A stretch of 64,000 nt of DNA from CAYGZL01 sp964354345 (GCA_964354345.1 CAYGZL010000146.1:62001-126000); one strand, 5' to 3'. Positions 9,599 to 18,090 are shown, numbered from the stretch's first letter. The notes: a model not told the origin generated them from the sequence alone. Numbers and translations are program-made.

Positions 9599-11989
9599 CT
9601 ACTCGCCTTGCTCTTCGACGGGCGGTCCAGCCGGGCCGTAATCCAGGATTTCGCGCGTCCCCGTGGTTGGGTCCGGAGGCCCAACAATGCCTTTTTGTTC
9701 CATGGTCTCGACCAGGCGAGCGGCGCGAGTATAACCGATGCGCAGCCGGCGCTGCAACATCGAGATCGAAGAGCGTCCCTGGCGGCGGGATAGATCAATG
9801 GCCTCGTTGTACAATGGATCGCCGGATTCGGCTTCCATTTCCCACAGGGGAAGCTGTTTGAGTGGTATGCTGGCTGGCAACTGGTCTACAGCACCGTCAG
9901 ACGCCGGCGAGCTAGAAGTAGTGCTCCCTGCTAAGCCCTGCCAATAGGTTACCAGGCGGAGGATTTCATTATCTGAGATGAATACACCCTGTATTCGCAC
10001 TGGCGCAGCAGCATCTGGGGCCTGAAAGAGCATATCGCCGCGCCCGAGCAATCGTTCTGCGCCGTTCTGATCCAGGATGACCCGGCTGTCTACCTGGGAG
10101 GCTACTGCGAAGGCGATACGCGCCGGGAAATTCGCTTTGATCAAACCTGTAACGACATTGACGGAGGGACGCTGGGTAGCGATCACCAGGTGAATGCCAG
10201 TGGCTCGCGCCAGTTGCGCCAGGCGGGTGATGGTGTGTTCAGTCTCTTCGGGAGAGAGCATCATCAAGTCAGCTAACTCGTCGATAAAGACGATCAGGTG
10301 AAACAGTTTGGGTTGTCCCAGAGTGGCCGCCCGTTGGTTGTAATCATAGATATTGCGCACCCCAGCCTCCGCCAGTTTACGGTAACGCATATCCATTTCA
10401 CGGGTGACCCGTTGCAGCACGGTGATCACCTTTTCTAGCTCGACCACCACAGGCACCAACAGGTGGGGAATACCGTTATAGGAGGTCAGTTCGACTCGTT
10501 TGGGGTCAACCATGATCAGGCGGAGATCATCCGGCGTATTATGGAGCAACAGGCAACAAATCAAAGCATTGACACATACCGACTTACCCGAACCCGTTGC
10601 TCCGGCAATCAACAGGTGCGGCATAGCCGCCAGATCAGCCGCTACAGCGTTACCAGACACATTCAACCCCAGGGCAAAGCGCAGTGGCGATCTGAGCCTT
10701 TTGAAGGCTTCGCTCTCTACCAGGTCGCGCAAGGCGACGTGGGCAATTTCATCATTAGGCACTTCGATACCGACGTAGCTTTTGCCTGGAACTGGCGCTT
10801 CGATACGAATAGTCTTGGCGGATAGAGCCAGTGCCAGATCGTCCTCCAGGGCAGCAATCTTGCCCACCCTCACCCGGGTGCGTCCACCGCGCCCATCGAT
10901 GAAATCGGGTTCGACCCCGAATTGGGTAACGGTTGGCCCGCGATTGATTTCAACGACCCGGGCTGGCGCATCGAAAGAGGCCAGGGTTTCTTCTATCAAC
11001 TGTGCCCGCTGGCGATCAGCTTCATCGTCATATTCCACTTCGTTGCCGGGATCAAGAATTTCGGCTGGTGGGGGGAGTATCCAGGTAGGAGTTTCGGAGT
11101 GGGGCGGAAGTGCCCCGTCAGGTGTGGAGCCAGCGGCTGAAGGGGTTCCAACTGGAGTTGAGGGGGATGATTGGGAGCTAATTGCGTCTGCTGGGAGGCG
11201 ACTGAGGGCAGGCGCGATAGCAGAACTACCGGCGCGGCGCGCCTCGCGTCGCTCGATCCACCAATCCTGCAGCCGTACAATCAAGGGTGGAATCCAACGC
11301 ACCAGACCCACCACCGGCATATCCAATACCAAGGTCAGGGCGATCACGAACCATGCCAGTAAGGCAATTCCCGCGCCACCGATGCCAAGGACGGCCTGCA
11401 GGGCTACGAAGATGAGTGCTCCCAGGTAACCGCCACCTTGCCCGGCCAGGGCTACCTCAAATGCATCCTGCCCAGATTTTGAAATAATAGCCTGGAGAAA
11501 ATGGAAAACCGCCAGGAGATTCAGGAAAAGCAAAGCAAAGCCCAGGACGCGCTCGATTGCCAGTTGCGGAATGCGCTCGAAGTTACGCAGCACCAGCCAT
11601 AACCCGGTAACGATAAGAGCGAATGGGAAAAGGTACATTCCCCACCCCAGGATTTGACCGATTAATGAAACCTTGCTCCAAGTCGGGCTGTCGCTGATTG
11701 GGGAGAGTAAGCTCAGGAAGGTAAGCAGCCCAACCAGGATTAGAATTACACCCGTGATATCTAGTTTTCGGTCCAGAGAAAGTGCTGGACGGGTTGGTTT
11801 TTGGATTATCGGAGCCTGGGTAGACCGGGAGGGGCGCGGATTTTTACCGGCAGGTGCTTTACGCGGCGTGGTCTGAGCGCGACCGGGTAAACGGAGCAGC
11901 GCTTTTGGTTTTTGTTTTGTGGGTTTACGTCCGTTTTTTCCGGATCTGGCGGAGGTCTTTTTAATGGGTTTTACGGGTTTGCCAGCCAT
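9599..11989 (-). CDS. ftsK: DNA translocase FtsK/SpoIIIE
   Basis: 796 residues. A basic Lys/Pro-rich N-terminus precedes four membrane helices (about residues 75-235), then a Pro/Ser-rich linker, the alpha and beta motor domains, and the winged-helix gamma domain. Walker A is GATGSGKSVCVNA and Walker B is LIVFIDELADLMM; the FtsK signature LIMVDPKRVELTSYN and QRPSVNVVTGLIKANFPAR are present. The gamma domain (SISMLQRRLRIGYTRAARLV) reads polar DNA signals. FtsK pumps chromosome ends across the septum and activates dimer resolution. Start is supported by GAGAG nine bases upstream and by TGCTATAAT, an extended -10 at 12010-12018. Single gene, opposite to rnz. Confidence 0.95.
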   Translation of the reverse strand: MAGKPVKPIKKTSARSGKNGRKPTKQKPKALLRLPGRAQTTPRKAPAGKNPRPSRSTQAPIIQKPTRPALSLDRKLDITGVILILVGLLTFLSLLSPISDSPTWSKVSLIGQILGWGMYLFPFALIVTGLWLVLRNFERIPQLAIERVLGFALLFLNLLAVFHFLQAIISKSGQDAFEVALAGQGGGYLGALIFVALQAVLGIGGAGIALLAWFVIALTLVLDMPVVGLVRWIPPLIVRLQDWWIERREARRAGSSAIAPALSRLPADAISSQSSPSTPVGTPSAAGSTPDGALPPHSETPTWILPPPAEILDPGNEVEYDDEADRQRAQLIEETLASFDAPARVVEINRGPTVTQFGVEPDFIDGRGGRTRVRVGKIAALEDDLALALSAKTIRIEAPVPGKSYVGIEVPNDEIAHVALRDLVESEAFKRLRSPLRFALGLNVSGNAVAADLAAMPHLLIAGATGSGKSVCVNALICCLLLHNTPDDLRLIMVDPKRVELTSYNGIPHLLVPVVVELEKVITVLQRVTREMDMRYRKLAEAGVRNIYDYNQRAATLGQPKLFHLIVFIDELADLMMLSPEETEHTITRLAQLARATGIHLVIATQRPSVNVVTGLIKANFPARIAFAVASQVDSRVILDQNGAERLLGRGDMLFQAPDAAAPVRIQGVFISDNEILRLVTYWQGLAGSTTSSSPASDGAVDQLPASIPLKQLPLWEMEAESGDPLYNEAIDLSRRQGRSSISMLQRRLRIGYTRAARLVETMEQKGIVGPPDPTTGTREILDYGPAGPPVEEQGE

Positions 11990-12056
11990 CGTCGGTACTC
12001 TCTGTCAGGATTATAGCACATGGGGTTCATTCGAATTTTATTGCCTATACCGCAGG

Positions 12057-12084
12057 TTGCGAATCAAGGGTTCCAAGGTACAAT
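12057..12084 (+). promoter_or_regulatory. Promoter for rnz giving a leaderless mRNA
   Basis: TTGCGA at 12057-12062, 16-nt spacer, TACAAT at 12079-12084. Only six bases separate the -10 from the rnz ATG at 12091, so the start point should coincide with the start codon. No Shine-Dalgarno is present, which fits a leaderless transcript. Confidence 0.45.
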
Positions 12085-12090
12085 ACCCTC

Positions 12091-13044
12091 ATGTTTGAAA
12101 TTATATTCCTTGGCACTTCGGCCTCCGCCCCCTCGATCCACCGCGGTTTGTCTTCCCAGGTTGTTTTGCATGATGAGTTCCGTTTTTTAGTGGATTGTGG
12201 GGAGGGAACCCAACGCCAAATTATGCTCTCTGGTTTGGGGTTTAAACGGCTGAACCGAATTCTTATCACGCATGGCCATCTGGATCATATCTTGGGATTG
12301 GCCGGGTTGCTGTCTACATTTATGCGCTGGGAAACGATCGAGGGTCTGGAAATTTATGCCGGACGCTCGGCTTTGGAACGAATCCAGGATTTGCTATATG
12401 GGGTCGTTTTGCGCGGAGCGCGCCCGCCAATGGAGCTTCAGTTCCGGGTTATCCAGGAAGGGTTAATCTTTGAGAGCGACACTTTTAGCGTAACTGCTTT
12501 CCCGGTTTATCACCGGGGGCCAGATTGTTTTGGTTATTTATTCGAAGAAAAGTCGCGCCGTCCTTTTCTACCCGAAAAAGCCGAGTTGATGCAAATCCCG
12601 CCCGGTCCTTGGCGGCGCCAGCTTGTAGAAGGACAGGTAGTTACTTTGTCCGATGGGCGTTTAATTTATCCTGACGAAGTACTGGGTCCCGAGCGTCGAG
12701 GAACACGCTTTATCCATATTGGCGATGTAGGCAGAACTGATGATTTGGTGGAAATTTGTCGGAATGTTGACACGCTGGTGATTGAGGCCACTTATTTGGA
12801 AGAAGAAGCGGATATGGCGCGCGAATTTGCTCATCTGACCGCTCACCAGGCGGCTCTACTGGCCGCGCGAGCCGGGGTTAAACACCTGATCTTGACCCAT
12901 CTCTCGCGGCGTTATCGGGAACGCGATATCCTGGCCGAAGCGTGCCAGGTTTTCCCCGAGGTGATTGTGGCGCGCGATTTCGATGGCTTCCAGGTCAAGC
13001 GCAGTGAGCTGACGAAATTTGATGTACAAGATCGGCAGGAATAG
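12091..13044 (+). CDS. rnz: Ribonuclease Z
   Basis: 317 residues, the usual length for the short form. The metallo-beta-lactamase core shows LGTSASAP at the N-terminus, the metal-binding motif HGHLDH at about 62-67, IHIGDVGRT with a ligand Asp, HLT.HQAA and THLSRRY near the end, all typical of RNase Z. It cleaves the 3' trailer from tRNA precursors, which matters here because the two tRNA genes in the window lack an encoded CCA end. It appears to be transcribed alone as a leaderless message and ends 8 nt before a large inverted repeat. Confidence 0.92.
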   Translation: MFEIIFLGTSASAPSIHRGLSSQVVLHDEFRFLVDCGEGTQRQIMLSGLGFKRLNRILITHGHLDHILGLAGLLSTFMRWETIEGLEIYAGRSALERIQDLLYGVVLRGARPPMELQFRVIQEGLIFESDTFSVTAFPVYHRGPDCFGYLFEEKSRRPFLPEKAELMQIPPGPWRRQLVEGQVVTLSDGRLIYPDEVLGPERRGTRFIHIGDVGRTDDLVEICRNVDTLVIEATYLEEEADMAREFAHLTAHQAALLAARAGVKHLILTHLSRRYRERDILAEACQVFPEVIVARDFDGFQVKRSELTKFDVQDRQE

Positions 13045-13051
13045 ATCATTA

Positions 13052-13113
13052 ACAGGATGCACAGGATGTATAGGATAAATCTAAGATCATCCTATCTATC
13101 CTGTATATCCTGT
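13052..13113. repeat. ACAGGATnn heptad repeat forming a long hairpin, bidirectional terminator candidate
   Basis: Left arm 13052-13076 holds ACAGGAT twice and ATAGGAT once at 9-nt steps; right arm 13089-13113 holds the complementary ATCCTAT, ATCCTGT, ATCCTGT in the same spacing. The 25-nt arms pair except at the two dinucleotide spacers, around a 12-nt loop. It sits between two convergent genes, so it could stop transcription from both sides, although no long U-tract follows. Confidence 0.6.
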
Positions 13114-13132
13114 CAATCATAGACCTATCTTA

Positions 13133-13771
13133 TCAGCCGAAGCGTTCTTCTTTCCACGCGTCAGCTTCATTATGGTAACCAGCCTGTTCCCAGAAACCCA
13201 TGCGGTCATCGCGCATGAATTCGAGACCACGCAGCCACTTGGCGCCTTTCCAGAAGTATGGGGTCATCAGATCATTTCGTTCAGGAAGATAACCAACCAC
13301 ACCACGCAAGGGATAGCCGTGATCGGGTGTAAGTGGTTCTCCATTAAAGTGGGTGGCCATTAGAAAGTTATCAGCTAATACAACTTCCAGGGGTAGATTG
13401 ACGGTAAACCCGTATTCTGCATGCTGCATCACGTAGTGCGCGGTCGGTTTAAGCTGGATCAAGCCTTGCTCGACCAGGCTTCTCACCGCCACGCCTTCCC
13501 AGGTAGTGTCGAATTTACTCCAGCGCGTGACGCAGTGCAGATCCATGGTTACTTTGGTGCGCGGGAGCTGCAGGAACTGATCCCAGGTCCAACGCGCTTC
13601 CTGCTCGACCTCGCCCCAGGCGCGCAAGTCCCAGGTAGCGGGGTTGAACTTCGGCACCGGTCCGTAGTGCAGCACCGGAAATTTCTGCGTTAATGATTGC
13701 CCGGGCGGCAGGCGCCCTTCTTGATCGAATTTCTGCTCTTGTGCTTTGCGACGGAAAATACTGTCTACCAT
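13133..13771 (-). CDS. Sulfite oxidase-like molybdopterin oxidoreductase
   Basis: 212 residues. The oxidoreductase molybdopterin-binding fold is recognisable from TWDQFLQLPRTKVTMDLHCVT, where the Cys is the expected molybdenum ligand, followed by RWSKFDTTWEGVAV and, near the end, GYPLRGVVGYLPERN and KGAKWLRGLEF. It belongs with YedY/MsrP-like and sulfite-oxidase-like proteins, but there is no signal peptide, so it is probably cytoplasmic. The electron donor and substrate are unknown. The ATG at 13771 has GGAGG eight bases upstream; frames further upstream run into the REP and transposase region. The ribosome binding site is part of a perfect hairpin (13779-13793). Confidence 0.85.
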   Translation of the reverse strand: MVDSIFRRKAQEQKFDQEGRLPPGQSLTQKFPVLHYGPVPKFNPATWDLRAWGEVEQEARWTWDQFLQLPRTKVTMDLHCVTRWSKFDTTWEGVAVRSLVEQGLIQLKPTAHYVMQHAEYGFTVNLPLEVVLADNFLMATHFNGEPLTPDHGYPLRGVVGYLPERNDLMTPYFWKGAKWLRGLEFMRDDRMGFWEQAGYHNEADAWKEERFG

Positions 13772-13778
13772 AGAAACT

Positions 13779-13793
13779 ACCTCCACAGGAGGT
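13779..13793 (-). promoter_or_regulatory. Shine-Dalgarno-sequestering hairpin
   Basis: On the minus strand ACCTCC-TGT-GGAGGT is a perfect 6-bp stem with a 3-nt loop, and its right arm is the only ribosome binding site of the oxidoreductase gene. TATAAT lies directly upstream, so the hairpin is at the very 5' end of the message. It could limit translation until opened; this is inference from sequence. Confidence 0.45.
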
Positions 13794-13817
13794 ATTATAT
13801 CAGACGAATTGAGTCTA

Positions 13818-13837
13818 AATATCGGCCTTCCGATATT
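13818..13837 (-). terminator. Palindrome downstream of the transposase gene
   Basis: AATATCGG-CCTT-CCGATATT is a perfect 8-bp stem with a 4-nt loop between the REP and the promoter of the oxidoreductase gene. It lies downstream of the transposase on the minus strand. The T-run after the stem is short, so terminator activity is uncertain. Confidence 0.35.
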
Positions 13838-13844
13838 TTCCTCC

Positions 13845-13876
13845 GTAGGTTGGGTTGAGGAACGAAACCCAACATC
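13845..13876. repeat. REP element, left copy
   Basis: GTAGG, then TGGGTTGAGGAACGAAACCC(A). The core folds into a TGGGTT/AACCCA hairpin. A near-identical inverted copy lies at 14448-14476 on the other side of the transposase gene, the arrangement expected for a RAYT and its cognate REPs. Confidence 0.7.
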
Positions 13877-13883
13877 CTGCTCC

Positions 13884-14429
13884 TCACTCTTGACCAACCT
13901 CATTCGGCAACGTAACCTCTTCATCCCTCCCCCACTCCGCTGCATAAATACCTGCTTGCACAAAACGCTGGAAACTTGAATATTCCCAATCGATGGATTT
14001 CTTCACCAAACCATGCTTCACCGGGTTGTAATGAATGTAATCCACATGCCGTTGGTAATCGATTTCATCGCGAATTTGGTGTTCCCAAAAGCGTCGTTGC
14101 CAAACGGTTTTTTCCTGTTTTCGCGCGCGCGAAATCGAATCCTGTGCAGAATCAACAGCCTGGCAACGATGGCTAAAATAGGATTTAATCAATCGCCAAC
14201 GGGTGGAGAAATCGGCGTCATCGACAGGTAAGGTCCAGATACAATGGAGATGGTCGGGTAAGATGACGATAGCATCGATTTTGAAGGGGTGATGGGTCAT
14301 TATGTATCGAAAGGATTGGTGGAGCAGGGCGATGTTTTCGGGCAGGCATAGGTACTTCGCCCGATTGTAAGACACAACGGTGAAGAAATAAGTTCCTCCG
14401 GGGGTCTTGGCGCGGCGGTATTGGGTCAT
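13884..14429 (-). CDS. REP-associated tyrosine transposase (RAYT, Y1/IS200-like)
   Basis: 181 residues. The Y1 fold is shown by YFFTVVSYNRAKYL, IDAIVILPDHLHCIWTLP (the HUH-type H-x-H metal motif), and DEIDYQRHVDYIHYNPVKHGLV with the catalytic tyrosine region. RAYTs nick single-stranded REP hairpins and are thought to spread REPs; they are usually single copy and domesticated. The gene has AGGA upstream of its ATG and lies between two REPs in inverted orientation. Reading frame intact, so it may be active. Confidence 0.9.
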   Translation of the reverse strand: MTQYRRAKTPGGTYFFTVVSYNRAKYLCLPENIALLHQSFRYIMTHHPFKIDAIVILPDHLHCIWTLPVDDADFSTRWRLIKSYFSHRCQAVDSAQDSISRARKQEKTVWQRRFWEHQIRDEIDYQRHVDYIHYNPVKHGLVKKSIDWEYSSFQRFVQAGIYAAEWGRDEEVTLPNEVGQE

Positions 14430-14447
14430 TGGGATTCCTGGGAATTT

Positions 14448-14476
14448 GATGGGTTTCGTTCCTCAACCCATCCTAC
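14448..14476. repeat. REP element, right copy (inverted)
   Basis: Reverse complement reads GTAGGATGGGTTGAGGAACG then AAACCCATC, differing from the left copy at only two or three bases. The element overlaps the last codon of the UPF0173 gene: the TAG stop at 14473-14475 is part of its GTAGG edge. Confidence 0.7.
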
Positions 14477-15156
14477 AAGTTTAAGCTCTCTCCGGGTTTT
14501 AATACATGCACGGTTGCACTCGTCTCAGATTGCACACGCTCACCCCAGGCCTCGGCGTCCTGGGCGATCAAGCTCCAGGTGTTGTAATGAATGGGGATGA
14601 CATGCTTCGGCTGGATTAATTTCACGGCGCGCAGAGCATCGTCGGGGCCCATCGTAAAATTATCTCCGATGGGTAAGACGGCCAGGTCAATTCCTTCTTC
14701 ACCGATCAGACGCATGTCGCCAAAGAGACCGGTGTCGCCGGCTATGTAGATTTTGCTGCCTGAGAGCGTGGTGAGTAAAAAGCCAGCCGGGTTACCGCCG
14801 TAGGTACCATCGGGGAGAGCTGAGCCGTGCAGCGCCAGGGTCAGCTTTAAATAGCCAAACGGATGATGATAACCGCCGCCCAGGTGTTGGGCATGCGTTT
14901 TTACCCCTTGCTTCTCCAACCAGTTGGCAATTTCAAAATTGCTGATGACAGTGGCATGTGTTCTTTTTGCGATTTTGACGGTGTCTCCGACATGATCGCC
15001 ATGTCCGTGGGAAACCAGGATGAAGTCGGCTTTGACCTGCCCTGCCGCCAGACTGGCCGCCGGGTTTTCGGTCAGGAATGGGTCAACCAGGATCTGGTAA
15101 CCATCGGTCTCTAAACGTAAAGCTGCGTGCCCTAGCCAGGTGATTATTGTACTCAT
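14473..15156 (-). CDS. UPF0173 metal-dependent hydrolase
   Basis: 227 residues, the usual length for UPF0173. This metallo-beta-lactamase subfamily is identified by ITWLGHAALRLE at the start, VSHGHGDHVGDTV, AGDTGLFGDMRLI, and IPIHYNTW near the end. The physiological substrate is not established for the family. AGAGAGG six bases before the ATG and a TTGACT-N17-TATACT promoter support the start. Its stop codon lies inside the right-hand REP. Confidence 0.9.
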   Translation of the reverse strand: MSTIITWLGHAALRLETDGYQILVDPFLTENPAASLAAGQVKADFILVSHGHGDHVGDTVKIAKRTHATVISNFEIANWLEKQGVKTHAQHLGGGYHHPFGYLKLTLALHGSALPDGTYGGNPAGFLLTTLSGSKIYIAGDTGLFGDMRLIGEEGIDLAVLPIGDNFTMGPDDALRAVKLIQPKHVIPIHYNTWSLIAQDAEAWGERVQSETSATVHVLKPGESLNL

Positions 15157-15192
15157 TGATGACCTCTCTGCGACAGAATATTCTATGAATAT

Positions 15193-15221
15193 AGTATAGA
15201 GAAAAGTAGGCGCAAAGTCAA
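15193..15221 (-). promoter_or_regulatory. Promoter of the UPF0173 gene
   Basis: On the minus strand TTGACT (15216-15221), 17-nt spacer, TATACT (15193-15198), about 36 nt upstream of the start codon at 15156. The remaining bases up to lspA at 15361 show no further gene. Confidence 0.6.
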
Positions 15222-15360
15222 CTACACTTTGGGGTCATAATCATCAGCACTGGCAAGCACATTTCAGGAAATCAATTCGGATAGCACCATACCGGGCTGT
15301 TTGAATATTGAACCTGAGGTAAAATCGGGGTGTCAATATTTGGATTAATGGAGAAATGTC

Positions 15361-15921
15361 TTGAGGAAATATCTGCGGGATTACGCTTATCTATTGCTCA
15401 TTGCAGGAGTGATCATTATCCTGGATCAGGTCACGAAATACCTGGTACGTACCAACCTGGCTTTTACTGACACCTGGTCACCCTGGCCATGGCTGGAGCC
15501 TTATGCTCGGATCGTACATTGGCAAAATACGGGAGCAGCTTTTGGTATGTTCCAGAACTGGGGCAATGTGTTCATGGTCCTGGCGATCGTGGTTTCGATT
15601 GCTATTCTATATTATTTTCCCCAGGTGCCCCGGCAGGAGAGGGTGTTGCGCCTGGCGCTGGCTATACAATTGGGTGGGGCTGTCGGTAATTTGATTGACC
15701 GGCTGTACCAGGGTTGGGTGACTGATTTTGTCTCCCTTGGCAATTTCGCAGTCTTCAACGTTGCTGACGCCAGTATTTCAGTGGGAGTGGTGATACTGAT
15801 GATTGGTATGTGGCTGCGCGAGCGACGGATTGTTCCAGTCTCCTCCGCATTGCCTGAAGCACCGCCGGCTCAACCTCCGGCTGAGTCTCCGGCGTTTCCC
15901 AAAGATTCTCAAGGCGAGTAG
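15361..15921 (+). CDS. lspA: Signal peptidase II (prolipoprotein signal peptidase)
   Basis: 186 residues with four membrane helices. The conserved first Asp motif is ILDQVTKYLV, then WQNTGAAFGMF, and the catalytic aspartates sit in GGAVGNLIDRLYQGWVTDF and FNVADASISVG. The enzyme removes signal peptides from lipoproteins, and this window encodes several with lipoboxes (PstS, the NBR1-Ig and SurA-like proteins). The start is TTG, supported by GGAG seven bases upstream; an overlapping ATG runs straight into a stop. A Pro-rich hydrophilic tail is an extra. It is followed 26 nt later by the pseudouridine synthase gene, a common bacterial pairing. Confidence 0.93.
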   Translation: MRKYLRDYAYLLLIAGVIIILDQVTKYLVRTNLAFTDTWSPWPWLEPYARIVHWQNTGAAFGMFQNWGNVFMVLAIVVSIAILYYFPQVPRQERVLRLALAIQLGGAVGNLIDRLYQGWVTDFVSLGNFAVFNVADASISVGVVILMIGMWLRERRIVPVSSALPEAPPAQPPAESPAFPKDSQGE

Positions 15922-15947
15922 TTTAACTCGCGGTAAATGGATATCGT

Positions 15948-16874
15948 GTGTGTGAGAAACTGATCCAGCTTCAATACGCTGAAACCCAGGCGCAACGCCT
16001 GGATAAGTACCTGGTGGCTTGCCTGCCGGAATATTCGCGTTCCCGTTTGCAGGCGCTGATCAAAGATGGGAATGTGGCTGTTAATGGTAAAGTGGCTGGG
16101 AAAGCCGGGCAACTGGTTGTTCAAGGAGCAGATATCGTGGTGCGAGTGCCGCCGATACAGCCAAGCAATTTGACACCCGAATCTATACCACTGAAAATCG
16201 TCTTCGAAAATCAAGATCTGATGATTGTTGATAAGCCAGCCGGTATGGTGGTGCATCCGGCGGCGGGGCATGCGACCGGTACACTGGTGCATGCGGCTTT
16301 GGGACACGCGCCTGAGATGGAGGGCATAGGCGGCGAATTACGCCCGGGGGTCGTGCATCGGTTGGATAAAGATACCTCCGGCCTGATTATCCTGGCCAAG
16401 AACGACCGTGCCCATCGCTGGCTACAAGATCAATTTCGCTTGCGTAAAGTGGTCAAAGTATATCTGGCTCTAGTGGATGGTCAACCGCCGACCCCGGTAG
16501 GGCGCATCGAGGCGCCGATCGGGCGTGCTCCGCAGCAACGCAAGCAGATGGCGATCCTGACTACCCCGAGGAGTCGTCCGGCGGTCAGCGAATATTGCAC
16601 ATTGGAGAACTTTGCGAGCCATACTTTACTTGAAGTGAGGCCAATCACCGGGCGTACCCACCAAATTCGCCTGCATCTGGCTTTTTTGGGTTGCCCGGTG
16701 GCGGGGGATACCGTCTATGGGCAGCGAAACTCAACGCTGCCAATTGGTCGGCACTTTTTACACGCGGCACGCTTATCCATCCGGCTCCCGGGCGAGGGCG
16801 AAGCGCGCACATTTGAAGCGCCATTGCCGGAAGCGTTGGAAAATCTATTAGGGCATCTACGCAGGCAGGTGTAG
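15948..16874 (+). CDS. rluD: RluA/RluD family 23S rRNA pseudouridine synthase
   Basis: 308 residues. An S4 RNA-binding domain covers about 15-75 (QRLDKYLVACLPEYSRSRLQ), followed by the synthase domain with DKPAGMVVHP, the catalytic motif VHRLDKDTSGLII, and RTHQIRLHLAFLG. RluD makes pseudouridines in helix 69 of 23S rRNA; other RluA relatives modify different sites, so the exact target is inferred. Start is GTG. It follows lspA and precedes threonine aldolase, likely in one transcript. Confidence 0.88.
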   Translation: MCEKLIQLQYAETQAQRLDKYLVACLPEYSRSRLQALIKDGNVAVNGKVAGKAGQLVVQGADIVVRVPPIQPSNLTPESIPLKIVFENQDLMIVDKPAGMVVHPAAGHATGTLVHAALGHAPEMEGIGGELRPGVVHRLDKDTSGLIILAKNDRAHRWLQDQFRLRKVVKVYLALVDGQPPTPVGRIEAPIGRAPQQRKQMAILTTPRSRPAVSEYCTLENFASHTLLEVRPITGRTHQIRLHLAFLGCPVAGDTVYGQRNSTLPIGRHFLHAARLSIRLPGEGEARTFEAPLPEALENLLGHLRRQV

Positions 16875-16902
16875 CAAGCGTTAGAAATTATTGGAGGTTC
16901 CT

Positions 16903-17937
16903 ATGAAATTTATTGACTTACGTTCAGATACCGTCACCCAGCCGACTCCCGCCATGCGTCAGGCCATGGCTCAGGCAGAGGTGGGCGATGATGTATACGG
17001 CGAAGATCCTACAGTTAACCGCTTGCAAGAGTTAGCCGCCGATCGGCTGGGGAAAGAGGCTGGCTTGTTTGTCGCCTCAGGGACGATGGGGAATCTGGTG
17101 GCGATTCTGGCGTGTTGTGGGCGCGGCGATGAAGTGATCTTAGGGAACCGGGCGCATACCTTCCTTTATGAGGCGGGTGGAATTTCAGCACTGGGAGGGG
17201 TTCATTCATGCCAACTGACCAATCAACCCGATGGTACGCTCGATCTAAATGATATCCGGGAAGCCATTCGCGAAGACGATGCCCATTGTCCCATTACCCG
17301 GCTGATCGCTTTGGAGACCACGCATAACCGGTGTGGGGGTGTTGCCTTGTCCGAAGCATATCTACAGGCGGTTGGCAAGTTGGCGCGGGAGTATAACCTG
17401 AAGCTACACCTGGATGGCGCCCGGATTTTCAACGCGGCAGTCGCGTTGGGCATCAGCGCCAAGAGACTGGCTGCCCCGGCTGACTCGATCACTTTCTGCT
17501 TGAGTAAGGGTTTGTGTGCGCCGGTGGGCTCGGTATTATGCGGCTCTGCCGATTTCGTCCAACGCGCCCATCGGATCCGCAAGCAACTGGGTGGCGGGAT
17601 GCGCCAGGCGGGTGTGTTAGCTGCGGCAGGTATAGTGGCCCTGGAAACGATGGTGGATCGGCTGGAGGAGGATCATGTCCGGGCACGCCGGCTGGCTCAA
17701 GAGCTGGCAGAAATTCCAGGTGTGCTTCTCGATCCGGGTAGTCCACATACCAACATGATTTTCTTGAATTTGGTAAACAGGCGTGCAGATGAAGTGGCTG
17801 GTCGCCTGGCAGAACGCGGTGTACTGGTTGGCGATACGGGTGTGAACCGCTTCCGCCTGGTCACCCATTACTGGATTGATGATCTTGGCATAGCCCAGAC
17901 GGTGCAGGCTTTTCGGGAGGTGCTATCGGAAGTATGA
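16903..17937 (+). CDS. ltaE: Low-specificity L-threonine aldolase
   Basis: 344 residues. The family start DLRSDTVTQPTPAMRQAM is followed by the PLP-binding lysine in SITFCLSKGLCAPVGS and ALETTHNRCGG. The enzyme is a PLP-dependent cytoplasmic aldolase splitting L-allo-threonine or threonine to glycine and acetaldehyde. GGAGG five bases before the ATG at 16903 fixes the start over an in-frame TTG. Length and motifs are normal. Confidence 0.92.
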   Translation: MKFIDLRSDTVTQPTPAMRQAMAQAEVGDDVYGEDPTVNRLQELAADRLGKEAGLFVASGTMGNLVAILACCGRGDEVILGNRAHTFLYEAGGISALGGVHSCQLTNQPDGTLDLNDIREAIREDDAHCPITRLIALETTHNRCGGVALSEAYLQAVGKLAREYNLKLHLDGARIFNAAVALGISAKRLAAPADSITFCLSKGLCAPVGSVLCGSADFVQRAHRIRKQLGGGMRQAGVLAAAGIVALETMVDRLEEDHVRARRLAQELAEIPGVLLDPGSPHTNMIFLNLVNRRADEVAGRLAERGVLVGDTGVNRFRLVTHYWIDDLGIAQTVQAFREVLSEV

Positions 17938-18002
17938 GGCTCAGGAGGTGACAATTCAAGCGGCTTCCGGTCAGGAGTTGATAAATGATAGATTAATCCG
18001 TA

Positions 18003-18011
18003 TGTTATAAT
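18003..18011 (+). promoter_or_regulatory. Extended -10 promoter (TGTTATAAT)
   Basis: TG-T-TATAAT at 18003-18011 lies about 80 nt upstream of the phosphorylase ATG. No good -35 is present, as expected for an extended -10. The same string recurs before two other genes in the window (41122 and 56756). Confidence 0.5.
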
Positions 18012-18090
18012 ATCTAGAAGGGTGGGCTGGGGCGGTTTTGTCTCAGTAATGTAATGGTATTGATGATAAAAAATCCACAGAAAATATAAA

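Noticed and set aside
10782..11429. A 215-codon open frame on the plus strand inside ftsK
   Set aside because: It is the complement of a clear FtsK motor domain and has no family features.
13052..13113. ACAGGAT repeats as a CRISPR
   Set aside because: Units are 9 nt and palindromic with no unique spacers and no cas genes nearby.
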